64,000 nucleotides of DNA from an uncultured Acidimicrobiales bacterium (GTDB lineage: Bacteria; Actinomycetota; Acidimicrobiia; Acidimicrobiales; SZUA-35), in NCBI GenBank assembly GCA_937922785.1, contig CALAJQ010000018.1, forward strand, positions 62,001 through 126,000. The letters are read 5' to 3'. Below the pieces are notes generated by a model that saw nothing but the letters and a program-made list of their open reading frames with translations, made no database searches and was not told where the DNA came from. Shown in pieces: positions 16,778 to 25,167 of this stretch (position 1 is its first letter; the number at the start of each line of letters is the position of its first letter). Both the position numbers and the translations under genes were made by a program.

Positions 16778-18115
16778 TTAGTCAACCAAGAGTTCGCCCA
16801 CCCGGAACGCCAGGTCCAGGCTTTGGCGTGCGTTTAAACGAGGGTCACACATCGTCTCATAGCGCTGACCGAGGTCGGCTTGAGCAACCGGCTCAGAACC
16901 ACCCAGGCACTCTGTGACATCTTCGCCAGTTAGCTCGACGTGAATGCCGCCAGCCCAAGTGCCAGCCTCTTCGTGAGCTGCAAAGAACCCAGTGACTTCA
17001 CCGAGTACTGCTTCGAGGTCACGAGTCTTGTAGCCGCCTTCGGCAGTAAAGGTATTTCCATGCATTGGATCACAGGCCCACACAACAGGGTGACCCTCGG
17101 CCTTAACTGCTTTGAGCAGGGGAGGGAGGTTGGCGGCAACGTTGTCTGCACCCATTCGAGTGATCAACGTAAGCCGGCCGGGCTCGCGCTCGGGGTTAAG
17201 GGCCTCGCACAAACCAATCACGTCTTCTGCGGTTGCGGTAGGCCCGACCTTGCAGCCGATCGGGTTCTTAATGCCCTTGAAGAACTCAACGTGAGCACCC
17301 GATAGGTCACGAGTGCGCTCACCAATCCAGACCATATGGGCAGAACAATCGTAGAACTCTCCGGTCAGGCTGTCTTTGCGAGTCAACGCTTCTTCATATT
17401 GCAGGATCAGCGCTTCGTGGCTTGTGAAGAACTCGGCCTGGTGAATTTTGTGGTTTGACGAGTCGATTCCGGCGGCCGCCATGAACCGCAGTGCTCGTCG
17501 CATTTCCTGCGCGAGTTTGTCATAACGCTGGCCTTCTGGGGAGCTGGCAACGAACTCTTGAGTCCATTCCTGCACCCGGTGCAGGTCGGCAAATCCGCCC
17601 TTAGTGAACGCGCGCAGCAGGTTCAGGGTGGATGCGCTTTGATGGTAGGCCCGTATGAGCCGCTGCGCGTCTGGCTTGCGATCAGCCTCGGAGAACGCCA
17701 GGTCGTTGATCATGTGACCCAGGAAACTAGGAAGTTCCTGGCCGTCAACGGTCTCGGTGGCGCTTGAACGAGGCTTGGCAAACTGGCCAGCGATCCGGCC
17801 CACTTTGACCGTAGGAACACCAGAGGAGTAGGTGAGCACAACAGCCATCTGGAGGATTACTCGCAACTTCTCCCGGATGGAGACAGCGTCGAAAGAGTCA
17901 AAGCTCTCTGCGCAGTCGCCAGCCTGAAGTAGGAAGGCTTCCCCATTCGCAACGCGAGCGAGGTTTGCCTTGAGGTCACGGGCTTCGCCAGCAAAAACTA
18001 GAGGTGGTAAGGAGGACAGTTCCTTCTCAACACGATCTAGTTCAGGAGCATCAGTCCACATGGGCTGGTGCTTAGCTGCTTTGGCTCGCCAAGAGCCGGG
18101 GTGCCATTCAGTCAT
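16778..18115 (-). CDS. aroG: Class II 3-deoxy-7-phosphoheptulonate (DAHP) synthase
   Basis: First enzyme of the shikimate pathway: PEP plus erythrose 4-phosphate gives DAHP. At 445 residues it has the length of the plant/actinobacterial AroA-II type. Signature stretches are LQAGDCAESFD, KVGRIAGQFAKPRS, FTSHEALILQYEEALTR, WIGERTRD, GIKNPIGCKVGP, WACDPMHGNT and GGIHVELTGEDVTEC. The start ATG fits MTEWHPGSWR. It stands alone, with no other aro gene nearby, and the hairpin at 16701-16749 follows it. Confidence 0.96.
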   Translation of the reverse strand: MTEWHPGSWRAKAAKHQPMWTDAPELDRVEKELSSLPPLVFAGEARDLKANLARVANGEAFLLQAGDCAESFDSFDAVSIREKLRVILQMAVVLTYSSGVPTVKVGRIAGQFAKPRSSATETVDGQELPSFLGHMINDLAFSEADRKPDAQRLIRAYHQSASTLNLLRAFTKGGFADLHRVQEWTQEFVASSPEGQRYDKLAQEMRRALRFMAAAGIDSSNHKIHQAEFFTSHEALILQYEEALTRKDSLTGEFYDCSAHMVWIGERTRDLSGAHVEFFKGIKNPIGCKVGPTATAEDVIGLCEALNPEREPGRLTLITRMGADNVAANLPPLLKAVKAEGHPVVWACDPMHGNTFTAEGGYKTRDLEAVLGEVTGFFAAHEEAGTWAGGIHVELTGEDVTECLGGSEPVAQADLGQRYETMCDPRLNARQSLDLAFRVGELLVD

Positions 18116-18185
18116 AAATGCCCAATCATTCCTACGCCAAGTCTGACAGGTTGAAACTCAACCTGCTAGCTAATTTAGGCGGTGC

Positions 18186-19025
18186 TTATGCAGCGTCGAA
18201 GTCGGCCATTACGTCGCCAGCCTGCTCGCGCACTGCGCTGACGGCTCGCTTGACCAATCGGCGGGCGGCCTCGGCTGTTACGCCCAGCTCTTCGCCAACT
18301 TCGCGATATGAACGCTTGCGGCCGTCGTTTAGGCCAAAGCGCTGCTCAACCGCGTAACGGGCGCGATCGTCGAGAACATCGAGAAGTCCGGTAACCATTG
18401 CCTCTTCGGCGCGGGCCATAACTTCAAATTCTGGTCCAGGAGTTGAGTCTGGAAGCAGATCAACAAGCTCGTTTGAGTCGTCGTCGCCAATGGTGCGATC
18501 AAGCGAAGTTGGAGTAGTTAGGCGATGCAAGCGTGCATGCTCATCGTCCAACTCATCGCCGTCGCCACTTACCTGGCGAAGTGCGGCACGAAGGCTGGCA
18601 GAACGATCGCCCGGAAGGCGAACAAGGCTGGCCTTCTGGTCAAGTGCCCGGCCGATTGCCTGACGGATCCAGAACGTGGCGTAAGTGCTGAACTTGAAGC
18701 CCTTGCGCCAGTCGAACTTGTCAACTGCGTGCTCAAGGCCGAGGTTGCCTTCTTGAATTAGGTCCAACAGTTCCATTGAGGGAGGTAGTGGGTAGCGCCG
18801 TGCGACGCTTACTACTAGACGGAGGTTGGCTCGGATGAAACGATCCTTGGCCCGAGCTGCAGCGCGTGCTGAGCGTCGGAACTCGGCGGTGTTTTCTCCG
18901 GCGTCGATCTTTTCTTGGGCGTCGCGGCCCTTTTCGATTATTTGGCTCAGCTCGCGTTCTTCGCTAGCTGTCAAAAGCGGGACTAGCCCGATTTCGTTTA
19001 GGTACTGACCTACTGAGTCACTCAT
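18186..19025 (-). CDS. RpoD-related alternative sigma factor (group 2/3)
   Basis: 279 residues with region 1.2 (SVGQYLNEIGLVPLLTASEERELS), region 2 ([39 protein letters not shown] split over 2.1-2.3, then [19 protein letters not shown] for 2.4), a shortened region 3, and region 4 (YREVGEELGVTAEAARRLVKRAV). It is smaller than the primary sigma factor at 56851 and lacks its long N-terminal region, so it is an alternative sigma factor, perhaps SigB/HrdD-like. The divergent 248-bp region to nadD holds the promoters of both. Confidence 0.9.
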   Translation of the reverse strand: MSDSVGQYLNEIGLVPLLTASEERELSQIIEKGRDAQEKIDAGENTAEFRRSARAAARAKDRFIRANLRLVVSVARRYPLPPSMELLDLIQEGNLGLEHAVDKFDWRKGFKFSTYATFWIRQAIGRALDQKASLVRLPGDRSASLRAALRQVSGDGDELDDEHARLHRLTTPTSLDRTIGDDDSNELVDLLPDSTPGPEFEVMARAEEAMVTGLLDVLDDRARYAVEQRFGLNDGRKRSYREVGEELGVTAEAARRLVKRAVSAVREQAGDVMADFDAA

Positions 19026-19198
19026 GCGCGTTAAATTCCTGTGTTGCGGGGGGATTTGGAGGGGGGTTACCCGATATTTGCGGGCTTGTATTCGGTTGCG
19101 GTATTGATCGGGTTTTCTGGCAGTTGCGGACGTTGTGAGTTTCCGAGTTGTTTGTTGTCTACGCTGAGACTTGGTCTGGGGTCCTCACGGGCTTCAAG

Positions 19199-19210
19199 GC
19201 GCAGCTGCGC
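19199..19210. promoter_or_regulatory. 12-bp palindrome in the sigma/nadD divergent region
   Basis: GCGCAGCTGCGC is a perfect palindrome, followed by an AT-rich TATATAT stretch that could be a -10 box toward nadD. A second small inverted repeat, GTGAC-ATTA-GTCAC (19258-19271), lies just before the nadD start. It could be an operator; no regulator is identified. Confidence 0.3.
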
Positions 19211-19273
19211 TATATATCCAAACAGTCGGTCTACTACAGATCGTTCCCGGTATGAAAGTGACATTAGTCACAT

Positions 19274-19906
19274 ATGGTTGGAAGTTCTAATTTGGCTGGT
19301 AGCGCAACCGACAAGGGGCCGCTAAAAATAGGGCTTTTTGGTGGCACGTTCGATCCGCCTCACATAGGTCATTTGGTCCTAGCTGACCAGGTAAAACACA
19401 TAGTTGAGCTTGATGAACTGGTGTTCATGGTTGCCAATAACCCTTGGCAAAAAGAGGGCACCAGAAAGATCACGGACGCCAAGACTCGTGTGGCGCTTGC
19501 CACAGTGGCTTTAGAGGCCGCTGAGGGCATTTCGGTTAGTGATCTAGAGTTACAGATCGGCGGCGACAGCTTCACGATCAACACGGTTGTGGCCTTGAAG
19601 CAACACTACGCCGATCTTGGCCATGAAGCTTCAATACATGTAATTGTGGGCTCTGACGCTGCAGCGGGCCTTAACACCTGGCACGAACATGAGCGACTCA
19701 GGGAGATGGTTGAAATCATCGTCGTCAACCGACCAGGTGGTCACGGAGTTGCGCCAGGCTGGCGGACCCGTCATATCGGAATCCCACCCCTGGACATCTC
19801 CAGTACTCAGATCCGGGCCAGCATCAGGGCTGGCCGCTCGGTCCGCTATCTGACACTTGACCCGGTAATAGAAGCCATCGACAAGTTCGGTCTTTACCGA
19901 GACTGA
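19274..19906 (+). CDS. nadD: Nicotinate-nucleotide adenylyltransferase
   Basis: Joins ATP and nicotinate mononucleotide to give deamido-NAD in NAD synthesis. 210 residues with the nucleotidyltransferase signature GLFGGTFDPPHIGHL (about 20-34) and the C-terminal ISSTQIRASIRAGRSVRYL motif. The chosen ATG adds about 17 residues before the conserved KIGLFGGTF; a TTG at residue 7 is an alternative. It is followed after 6 bp by a LytR-like gene and then rsfS, the usual actinobacterial order, but proA is missing upstream. Confidence 0.95.
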   Translation: MVGSSNLAGSATDKGPLKIGLFGGTFDPPHIGHLVLADQVKHIVELDELVFMVANNPWQKEGTRKITDAKTRVALATVALEAAEGISVSDLELQIGGDSFTINTVVALKQHYADLGHEASIHVIVGSDAAAGLNTWHEHERLREMVEIIVVNRPGGHGVAPGWRTRHIGIPPLDISSTQIRASIRAGRSVRYLTLDPVIEAIDKFGLYRD

Positions 19907-19912
19907 ACTGGC

Positions 19913-21025
19913 ATGTCCCGATCGCGCAACAACACATCGCGTAATAACAGATCGACCAGAAGTCGCTTCCTGTTCACGATCGCCGAAGTCTCGTTGTTTG
20001 CACTAGTGCCGTTCCTGGCCTATCTAGGGTTTACGACCCTCCTAGACACCAGAACCGGAACCTTTGTTGCCGATCCGATCGAGGGCGAACCAGGATGGCG
20101 CGCCCTGGTCGACCCGACTCCGGTGACTGCGGTAGTTGAGGTCGAGAACGACCGGATCACCGGCCTCACCGTGATCACTCAGCCCGCAGGTGACGGCAAA
20201 GGGGGAGCGGTTGTGTTAGTACCGGGCACTTTGTTAGTTGACGGAACTCCTTTGACCGCTCTTGACCCCCAAGGGGCTGCGCAACTACTTGGCAATGCAA
20301 TGAGGCTTCAGATTGCTGAGGTGTTGGTGTTGGACGAAGAGGGTTGGTTCAGTGTCTTGGACAGCACGGCTTATGAGATTGACGTACCTGACCCGATTCC
20401 TAATGATGCTGACGGCGTACTTGTTCCGGTCGGGCCCAATCAGATCGACGCCCGGCTGACTCCAGCGTTCTTGGGTCGGCTAGTGGCCGGGAATGATCCT
20501 CTAGCTCTCATCTTTCGGCGGCGCCTGTACTGGGAGTCTCTTCTGACAGAGCCCCCGGCGCCAAGCGATCATCCGTTCTCTGAACTCTTGCAAACGGTGG
20601 GTGCTGGCCAAAGTCGGATCTATGACTTCCCCCTCGAGAAGACCGAAATTATTGGGCCCGAGGCGAATCTTGTTCCAGATGAAGTCTCAGTGGAGTTTCT
20701 GGTTAGGGAAATCGTGCCGTTCCCTGCCGGTGCAGGACCAGGCGACAGGCCACAAGTCCGGTTGATCGACCGAACAGGCGAAGCTGACTTGTATGCCCTG
20801 GCCGCCGCGCTTGGCCGCAGCGGTATCGAAGTGCTCGAAATTGGCAACGCATGGGTCTACGACGACGGCCCAACGGAGCTAGTCGTCCCGATTGGGGCTG
20901 ACACCGCTGGAATAACTCGGCTGTCGGAATTGGTCGGAGCCGATACTGTTCAGGCCGCGGACACCGAACTGAATGACTCACTTACCCTGTTAGTCGGCCG
21001 AGACATCATCTTGCCGGCGAACTAG
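19913..21025 (+). CDS. LytR-CpsA-Psr-like membrane protein with LytR_C domain (divergent)
   Basis: 370 residues: a basic Asn/Arg/Ser-rich N-terminus, one membrane helix (about 20-42), a divergent extracellular LCP-like region with VVLVPGTLLVDG where the LCP active-site strand is expected, and a C-terminal LytR_C-like domain (about 275-368: VRLIDRTGEADLYALAAALG... ending LTLLVGRDI). Genuine LCP enzymes attach glycopolymers to peptidoglycan through conserved arginines; these are not obvious here, so catalysis is doubtful. The position between nadD and rsfS supports the family call. Confidence 0.65.
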   Translation: MSRSRNNTSRNNRSTRSRFLFTIAEVSLFALVPFLAYLGFTTLLDTRTGTFVADPIEGEPGWRALVDPTPVTAVVEVENDRITGLTVITQPAGDGKGGAVVLVPGTLLVDGTPLTALDPQGAAQLLGNAMRLQIAEVLVLDEEGWFSVLDSTAYEIDVPDPIPNDADGVLVPVGPNQIDARLTPAFLGRLVAGNDPLALIFRRRLYWESLLTEPPAPSDHPFSELLQTVGAGQSRIYDFPLEKTEIIGPEANLVPDEVSVEFLVREIVPFPAGAGPGDRPQVRLIDRTGEADLYALAAALGRSGIEVLEIGNAWVYDDGPTELVVPIGADTAGITRLSELVGADTVQAADTELNDSLTLLVGRDIILPAN

Positions 21026-21108
21026 GCCGTTGAATTAGGTTGGCAAGTTCAGTGATCGTCAAGTGCATGAACCACAAGTCTCAAGACTGAAAGTAACTCC
21101 GGAAATTT

Positions 21109-21474
21109 ATGGCAAGAACAACTGACAATGAGATTCGTGACTGGGTGAGCATCGTCGTGGACGCGGCCGAGGACAAGCTCGGTCAGGACACCAATGCATA
21201 CATGGTCGGAGAGATTCTCAGCATCACTGACTGGTTCGTCGTGACGTCGGGCAACAACTCCCGCCAGGTCCGCGCGATATCAGACAACATCGAGGAAGTT
21301 CTTGCCGCTAGTGGCGGGCCCAAGCCAGTTCGGATCGAAGGCCGAGACACCATGACCTGGGTTCTGATGGACTACGGCTCGTTTGTTGTTCACATCTTTG
21401 ATGCAGACAATCGTGAGTACTACGACATTGATCGGCTGTGGCGAGACGTTCCAACGCTAGAAGCAACTGTCTAG
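21109..21474 (+). CDS. rsfS: Ribosomal silencing factor RsfS
   Basis: 121 residues, the normal size. RsfS binds ribosomal protein uL14 and blocks subunit joining in starvation. Recognised by ADDKLGQD-type N-terminus (AEDKLGQDTNAYMVGEI), DWFVVTSGNNSRQVRAI, and DYGSFVVHIFDADNREYYDIDRLWRD. It completes the nadD-LytR-like-rsfS group and lies 83 bp after the LytR-like gene. Confidence 0.95.
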   Translation: MARTTDNEIRDWVSIVVDAAEDKLGQDTNAYMVGEILSITDWFVVTSGNNSRQVRAISDNIEEVLAASGGPKPVRIEGRDTMTWVLMDYGSFVVHIFDADNREYYDIDRLWRDVPTLEATV

Positions 21475-21486
21475 TCTTCATCTCTG

Positions 21487-21518
21487 TTCACCAGTTTCGT
21501 CGTTAACCAGTTTCGTCG
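21487..21518. repeat. Tandem 16-bp repeat at the 3' end of the AlkZ-like gene
   Basis: Two units (21487-21502 and 21503-21518) differ by one base, and a third partial unit starts at 21519. Because 16 is not a multiple of 3, each unit is read in another frame, and the TAA stop of the gene (minus strand, 21505-21503) is made by the single-base difference in the middle unit. Confidence 0.75.
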
Positions 21519-22729
21519 TTCACCAGTTCGCTTTGAATCGGGGCGGGGAATCTCGCCTTGAAGCGTCGGTCACCCAGCAAAGTCTCTAGCCTGCGGGCGG
21601 TCAGGTCAATCTCTGCGATTCGCTCTTTGGCAACGTCGGTCAGCAGGCGGTAGACAATCTTGCCCGTTGGCGTCTGGGTCCAACCGCCAACGATTTGTCC
21701 ATCAACCCAAACTGTCGGGCCACCATTGCCGTTGCGGTCAAACAAGTCCGGAACCATCGAGGGCTCTAGATACCAGTCACGCTTTTTCCATCCCATAGAA
21801 GTTGGATCCAGCCCAGGCAGCAAAGCCGTCCATGGCGCCGTCGGCCTCGGTTCGTCACAGCCGTCAATAGCCCAGCCGTCAATAGCCCAGCCGTCCTCCC
21901 AAACATCGGGTGCCGATTCGACGAGCACTTGGACGGCGCCTGAACTCTCCACTGCGTTTCTGGTGATTCCCGCCGGCCATCCTGTCCACCACTGCAAATC
22001 ACTAAGTGGTGCGGGGCCAAAAGCCCAAAGCCAGCGTCGAGCCAATCGAGAACGAGCGTCGTCAGTTGCTATGTCATCAAGATCGGCCGTCGTGGCGTTG
22101 CCCATTAGTGTCCATTGATATTGGCTTGTATTCCAGCCTCCGGTCGGCTGGTCTCGAGCGATCAGCCCATCGAAGCCGAGCTGGGTTAGAACACGAGACA
22201 GCGCCGAAGCGGTGGCGCTGTATGGCTTGCCTGGTGCTATTTGGACGGGAACTTTCAGATGGGGCAGAGCATCGCCAATTTCACGTGTGCTTGCTCGCTT
22301 AGTCTGGCCCAGATAGGTCAGAACCTCGGTCTCTGCTGCGGCGAGCCAGGTGTCAACTGCGTCGAGGTCACTGTTTTTAGCTAGCAGCTTGAGCGTGCGC
22401 TTCCGGTCTGCCTCAGCGACCCTTCGAGTTGCAGCTGCGTGGCAAATTTCAAGATCGTCATGGGTTACAACCCAAAGCGTCCGTCTCATCGCGTGGTGAC
22501 GTACCAGGGTGCGCTTCTTGTAGAGCGCATTGTCAACGCCAGCGAAGGAAGGGCTTGTCATCCGGGCCATTGCGCTCAGGTACAGCGTCACCGGATCGCT
22601 CGAATGTAGAGCGATTACCGAACGGGCAATTTTCGCAATGTCGTTGGTTCCGAGCGTTGGGGTCAATCGGTGCCGCTCAGCTAGCAGTTGCCGCCGTTGC
22701 GAAATTGTGACCCTACGCAAGTTCTGCAT
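21503..22729 (-). CDS. Winged-helix AlkZ/YcaQ-like (HTH_42) protein
   Basis: 408 residues of the HTH_42 (DUF1006) family, which includes the DNA glycosylases AlkZ and YcaQ that remove alkylated or crosslinked bases. Typical stretches are ALHSSDPVTLYLSAMARM, LVRHHAMRRTLWVV, WLWAFGPAPLSDLQWW and WTALLPGLDPTSMGWKKRDWYL. The catalytic QxQ motif of AlkZ is not evident, so DNA repair is an inference. A 15-bp tandem duplication (21861-21890) repeats GWAID in frame, and the stop codon lies in a tandem 16-bp repeat, so the gene carries two recent-looking slippage events. Confidence 0.8.
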   Translation of the reverse strand: MQNLRRVTISQRRQLLAERHRLTPTLGTNDIAKIARSVIALHSSDPVTLYLSAMARMTSPSFAGVDNALYKKRTLVRHHAMRRTLWVVTHDDLEICHAAATRRVAEADRKRTLKLLAKNSDLDAVDTWLAAAETEVLTYLGQTKRASTREIGDALPHLKVPVQIAPGKPYSATASALSRVLTQLGFDGLIARDQPTGGWNTSQYQWTLMGNATTADLDDIATDDARSRLARRWLWAFGPAPLSDLQWWTGWPAGITRNAVESSGAVQVLVESAPDVWEDGWAIDGWAIDGCDEPRPTAPWTALLPGLDPTSMGWKKRDWYLEPSMVPDLFDRNGNGGPTVWVDGQIVGGWTQTPTGKIVYRLLTDVAKERIAEIDLTARRLETLLGDRRFKARFPAPIQSELVNDETG

Positions 22730-23105
22730 ATGACAAAGACGCTAAAGGGAGAATGTTCATTGAAGAAGATCAACCTGTAATCATTGCCAAGTTCTTGGGA
22801 AGCGGGGCCGATCGCCGGAGGGAATGGCGACCGGCCCCGCTCTTAGGATATGACGAAACGAAACCGCTTTTGGTCGCGGAAAAGCAGAAAAAAACTAAAA
22901 GTCAGCCACCAGAGGGAAAAAGAGTGGCTGACTTTAGGTTCATGGGAGTGCTTGTAGCCAGATTTGGCTGGTTCGCTCTCCGGGAAGATAGACGGCTTAG
23001 CGCTGTGAAAGTCGCGAAGTTGTTGGATACCTCGGTAAGAAAAGGTGCAAGTCAGTCTTGATTCGAAAGATGGCGATTCGGTGCCTTAGGTCTAATGTGC
23101 CGAAC
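22730..23105. other. 376-bp gap with two strong inverted repeats
   Basis: No convincing gene. A 102-codon open frame (22753-23061) runs through both hairpins and has no family pattern. Hairpin 1: 22801-22816 pairs with 22826-22841, 16 bp with one mismatch. Hairpin 2: 22898-22909 pairs with 22924-22935, 12 bp perfect. Both loops contain GAGGGAA. The stretch is locally A-rich (22881-22900), unlike its neighbours. Confidence 0.7.
22888..22935 (-). terminator. Intrinsic-terminator-like hairpin on the minus strand
   Basis: Read on the minus strand, the perfect 12-bp stem GTGGCTGACTTT / AAAGTCAGCCAC is followed by TAG and then seven T, a textbook intrinsic terminator. No minus-strand gene lies just upstream. 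A transcript ending here would have to be antisense to the MFS gene, for instance read-through from the DUF2510 gene. Confidence 0.5.
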
Positions 23106-24341
23106 ATGGTATTCGATCAAGTCGCAATTCAGCGACGGACGCTTGCGGTGTTGTGCACCAGCAGCATCTTGAGCAGGGGAGCGGTGACTGCGCTATTTAC
23201 CGTTGCTGCTCTATCAATTGCGGACATGATGGATTCGAGCCGGTGGGCTGGCTTGTCAACGGTCGCAATCACCATTGGTTCGATGGTGGCAGCAGCGGTT
23301 CTGGCCCAGATGATGGATCGCAGTGGCCGTCGGCCCGGAATTGCGCTTGGATACGCGGCGGCAATTGTGGGAAGTCTGGTGGCCATTGTTGGTCTGGAAA
23401 GGCAGACGGTTTGGGTTTTCTTGGTGGGCTTGGTGATGGTGGGCGTCGGTTCGGGAACCTCGACTTTGTCTCGCTACGCCGCCGCTGACCTCGCTCCGCC
23501 GGAAGTTCGGTCGACGCACATCAGTTGGGTCATCTTTGCGTCGACGGCTGGTTCAGTTGGTGGCCCCTTGTTGATTGGTATTGCGGGGGCTGCTGCGGTT
23601 TCTTCGGGACTGGTCGAAAACAGTGGAGCCATCGCAATCTGCCTGATTGCCTTTTTCATTGCTTCAGTCGTTGTTTGGGTGTTCATGAGGCCGGACCCAC
23701 TTCTTGTGGCGAGACAACTCGGCGACGACGACGTCCAGCAGCGCCGCAACTTTTCTCAAGCAATCCGAATTATCTGGACGTCGCCGATGGCTCGTCTGGC
23801 GCTGGCCTCTTTGGTCGTGTCTCAGGTAGTAATGGTGACGGTTATGGCCATGACCCCTCTCCATATGAAAGCTCACGACCATACTCTCGCGACCGTTGGC
23901 GCTGTCATCTCGGCTCACACCGCAGGCATGTACGCGTTCGCTCCAATTGCTGGCTGGTTCTCAGACAAGTTCGGGCGGATCAAGGCCATTGGTGTTGGAT
24001 CGTCGATCTTGCTGATTGCCACAGTTGTGACAGCCTTGGCCGGAGAGGCGCCGCGAGTTTTGATGTTCCCTGGCCTCTACATGCTCGGGCTGGGTTGGAG
24101 TTTCGGAATTGTGGCTGGCAGTGCGTTGCTTACTGAATCAGTGCAACCTGAGCATCGAGTGAGCGTCCAAGGAACCGCTGACATGGCAACCAACATGGCA
24201 AGCGGGGCCGGAGCTCTTGCGTCAGGCTTTGTCTTTGACATGTCCGGATTCCATACGTTGTCGCTACTCGGAACTGCTGCGGCGGGAGCGCTCATGATTC
24301 ACGGCTTCTGGCGCTACCGCCTGTCGGTGTTAGGCGTCTAG
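23106..24341 (+). CDS. Major facilitator superfamily transporter
   Basis: 411 residues from the ATG at 23106, chosen because TAATGT (23093-23098) lies 7 nt upstream (leaderless type); a TTG at 23058 and an ATG at 23070 are upstream alternatives. About 12 membrane helices and the MFS loop 2-3 motif AQMMDRSGRRPGIALG, repeated in the second half as GWFSDKFGRIKAIG. It resembles drug/metabolite exporters; the substrate is unknown. Its stop overlaps the convergent DUF2510 gene by 4 bp. Confidence 0.88.
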   Translation: MVFDQVAIQRRTLAVLCTSSILSRGAVTALFTVAALSIADMMDSSRWAGLSTVAITIGSMVAAAVLAQMMDRSGRRPGIALGYAAAIVGSLVAIVGLERQTVWVFLVGLVMVGVGSGTSTLSRYAAADLAPPEVRSTHISWVIFASTAGSVGGPLLIGIAGAAAVSSGLVENSGAIAICLIAFFIASVVVWVFMRPDPLLVARQLGDDDVQQRRNFSQAIRIIWTSPMARLALASLVVSQVVMVTVMAMTPLHMKAHDHTLATVGAVISAHTAGMYAFAPIAGWFSDKFGRIKAIGVGSSILLIATVVTALAGEAPRVLMFPGLYMLGLGWSFGIVAGSALLTESVQPEHRVSVQGTADMATNMASGAGALASGFVFDMSGFHTLSLLGTAAAGALMIHGFWRYRLSVLGV

Positions 24342-25123
24342 CCGTACTTGGGAGATCGACCCCAACTGTTGGCATGCGGTCGTGAGTCTGAGAACAACAA
24401 CACCAGGAAGAAAATCAGGTTCACAAACGGAACCAAGATGGCAAGAGCGGCCCAACCGCTGACGTTCATGTCATGAAGGCGGCGTACTGACAGCGCGAAA
24501 TAGGGGACGAGGCTGGCCAGCCAGAACAAACCGGCGACAACCGATTCACCGTCTGAACCGCCGGTGACGAATGCGACTACAAAGAAGATCACCCAGAAGA
24601 TCAGGACGAACCAGCCAAACTCTGCTCTACGAGCTCGGCCCTGAAAGTCAGCGTACCGAGACGTGTAGGCCCGCTTGAAATACTGCAGCGGAGTTAGTGT
24701 GTCGGCGCCCTCGGTTCCGCCAGGAGCGAAGTTGCCACCTGCTGCCCGTGGGCCTCCTTGCCAATTGCTTCCGTCCCAGTATCGGATTGTGTTTGGCGGA
24801 TCGCCAGCGGCCTGATACCAACCAGGCTGAACTTGTGACTCCGAAGCCGGTTGCGGGGCGCGTGCGTCTTGGACTGGAACTTGACCCCAAGCGGGTGGAG
24901 GAGTTTGGGGTTCCTGTGTTTGATCAGCGGGCGTAGGCGCATATGGGTCAGTCGAAGTAATTGGCTCAGGGGCCGGTTGGCTGAACTGCTGAGGCGCGGC
25001 TTGAACTTGGTTGGGTTGTTGGGCGGGCGCTTGGGGACCGCCCTGCCATTGACTCCCGTCCCAATATCGCACGGTGTTGGGCGGATCGCCTTCGGCGGGA
25101 TACCAACCAGGTTCTATCGACAT
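24338..25123 (-). CDS. DUF2510-DUF805 membrane protein
   Basis: 261 residues from the ATG at 25123, preceded 6 nt upstream by TACATT (leaderless type); a GTG at 25126 is also possible. Two DUF2510 modules (GWYPAEGDPPNTVRYWDG and GWYQAAGDPPNTIRYWDG) are separated by a Gln/Pro/Ala-rich linker. A DUF805 domain follows with about four membrane helices (FGWFVLIFWVIFFVVAFV onward) and the RRLHDMNVSGW motif. Both domains have no known activity; DUF2510 is largely actinobacterial. The two DUF2510 copies are nearly identical in sequence, suggesting recent duplication. Confidence 0.88.
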   Translation of the reverse strand: MSIEPGWYPAEGDPPNTVRYWDGSQWQGGPQAPAQQPNQVQAAPQQFSQPAPEPITSTDPYAPTPADQTQEPQTPPPAWGQVPVQDARAPQPASESQVQPGWYQAAGDPPNTIRYWDGSNWQGGPRAAGGNFAPGGTEGADTLTPLQYFKRAYTSRYADFQGRARRAEFGWFVLIFWVIFFVVAFVTGGSDGESVVAGLFWLASLVPYFALSVRRLHDMNVSGWAALAILVPFVNLIFFLVLLFSDSRPHANSWGRSPKYG

Positions 25124-25167
25124 CACACAAATGTACTTGGGTGAACGATCTGACCGTTTGCTAGCAA

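Noticed and set aside
22753..23061. 102-codon frame between the AlkZ-like and MFS genes
   Set aside because: It runs through both strong hairpins, has no family pattern, and the MFS promoter lies just after it.
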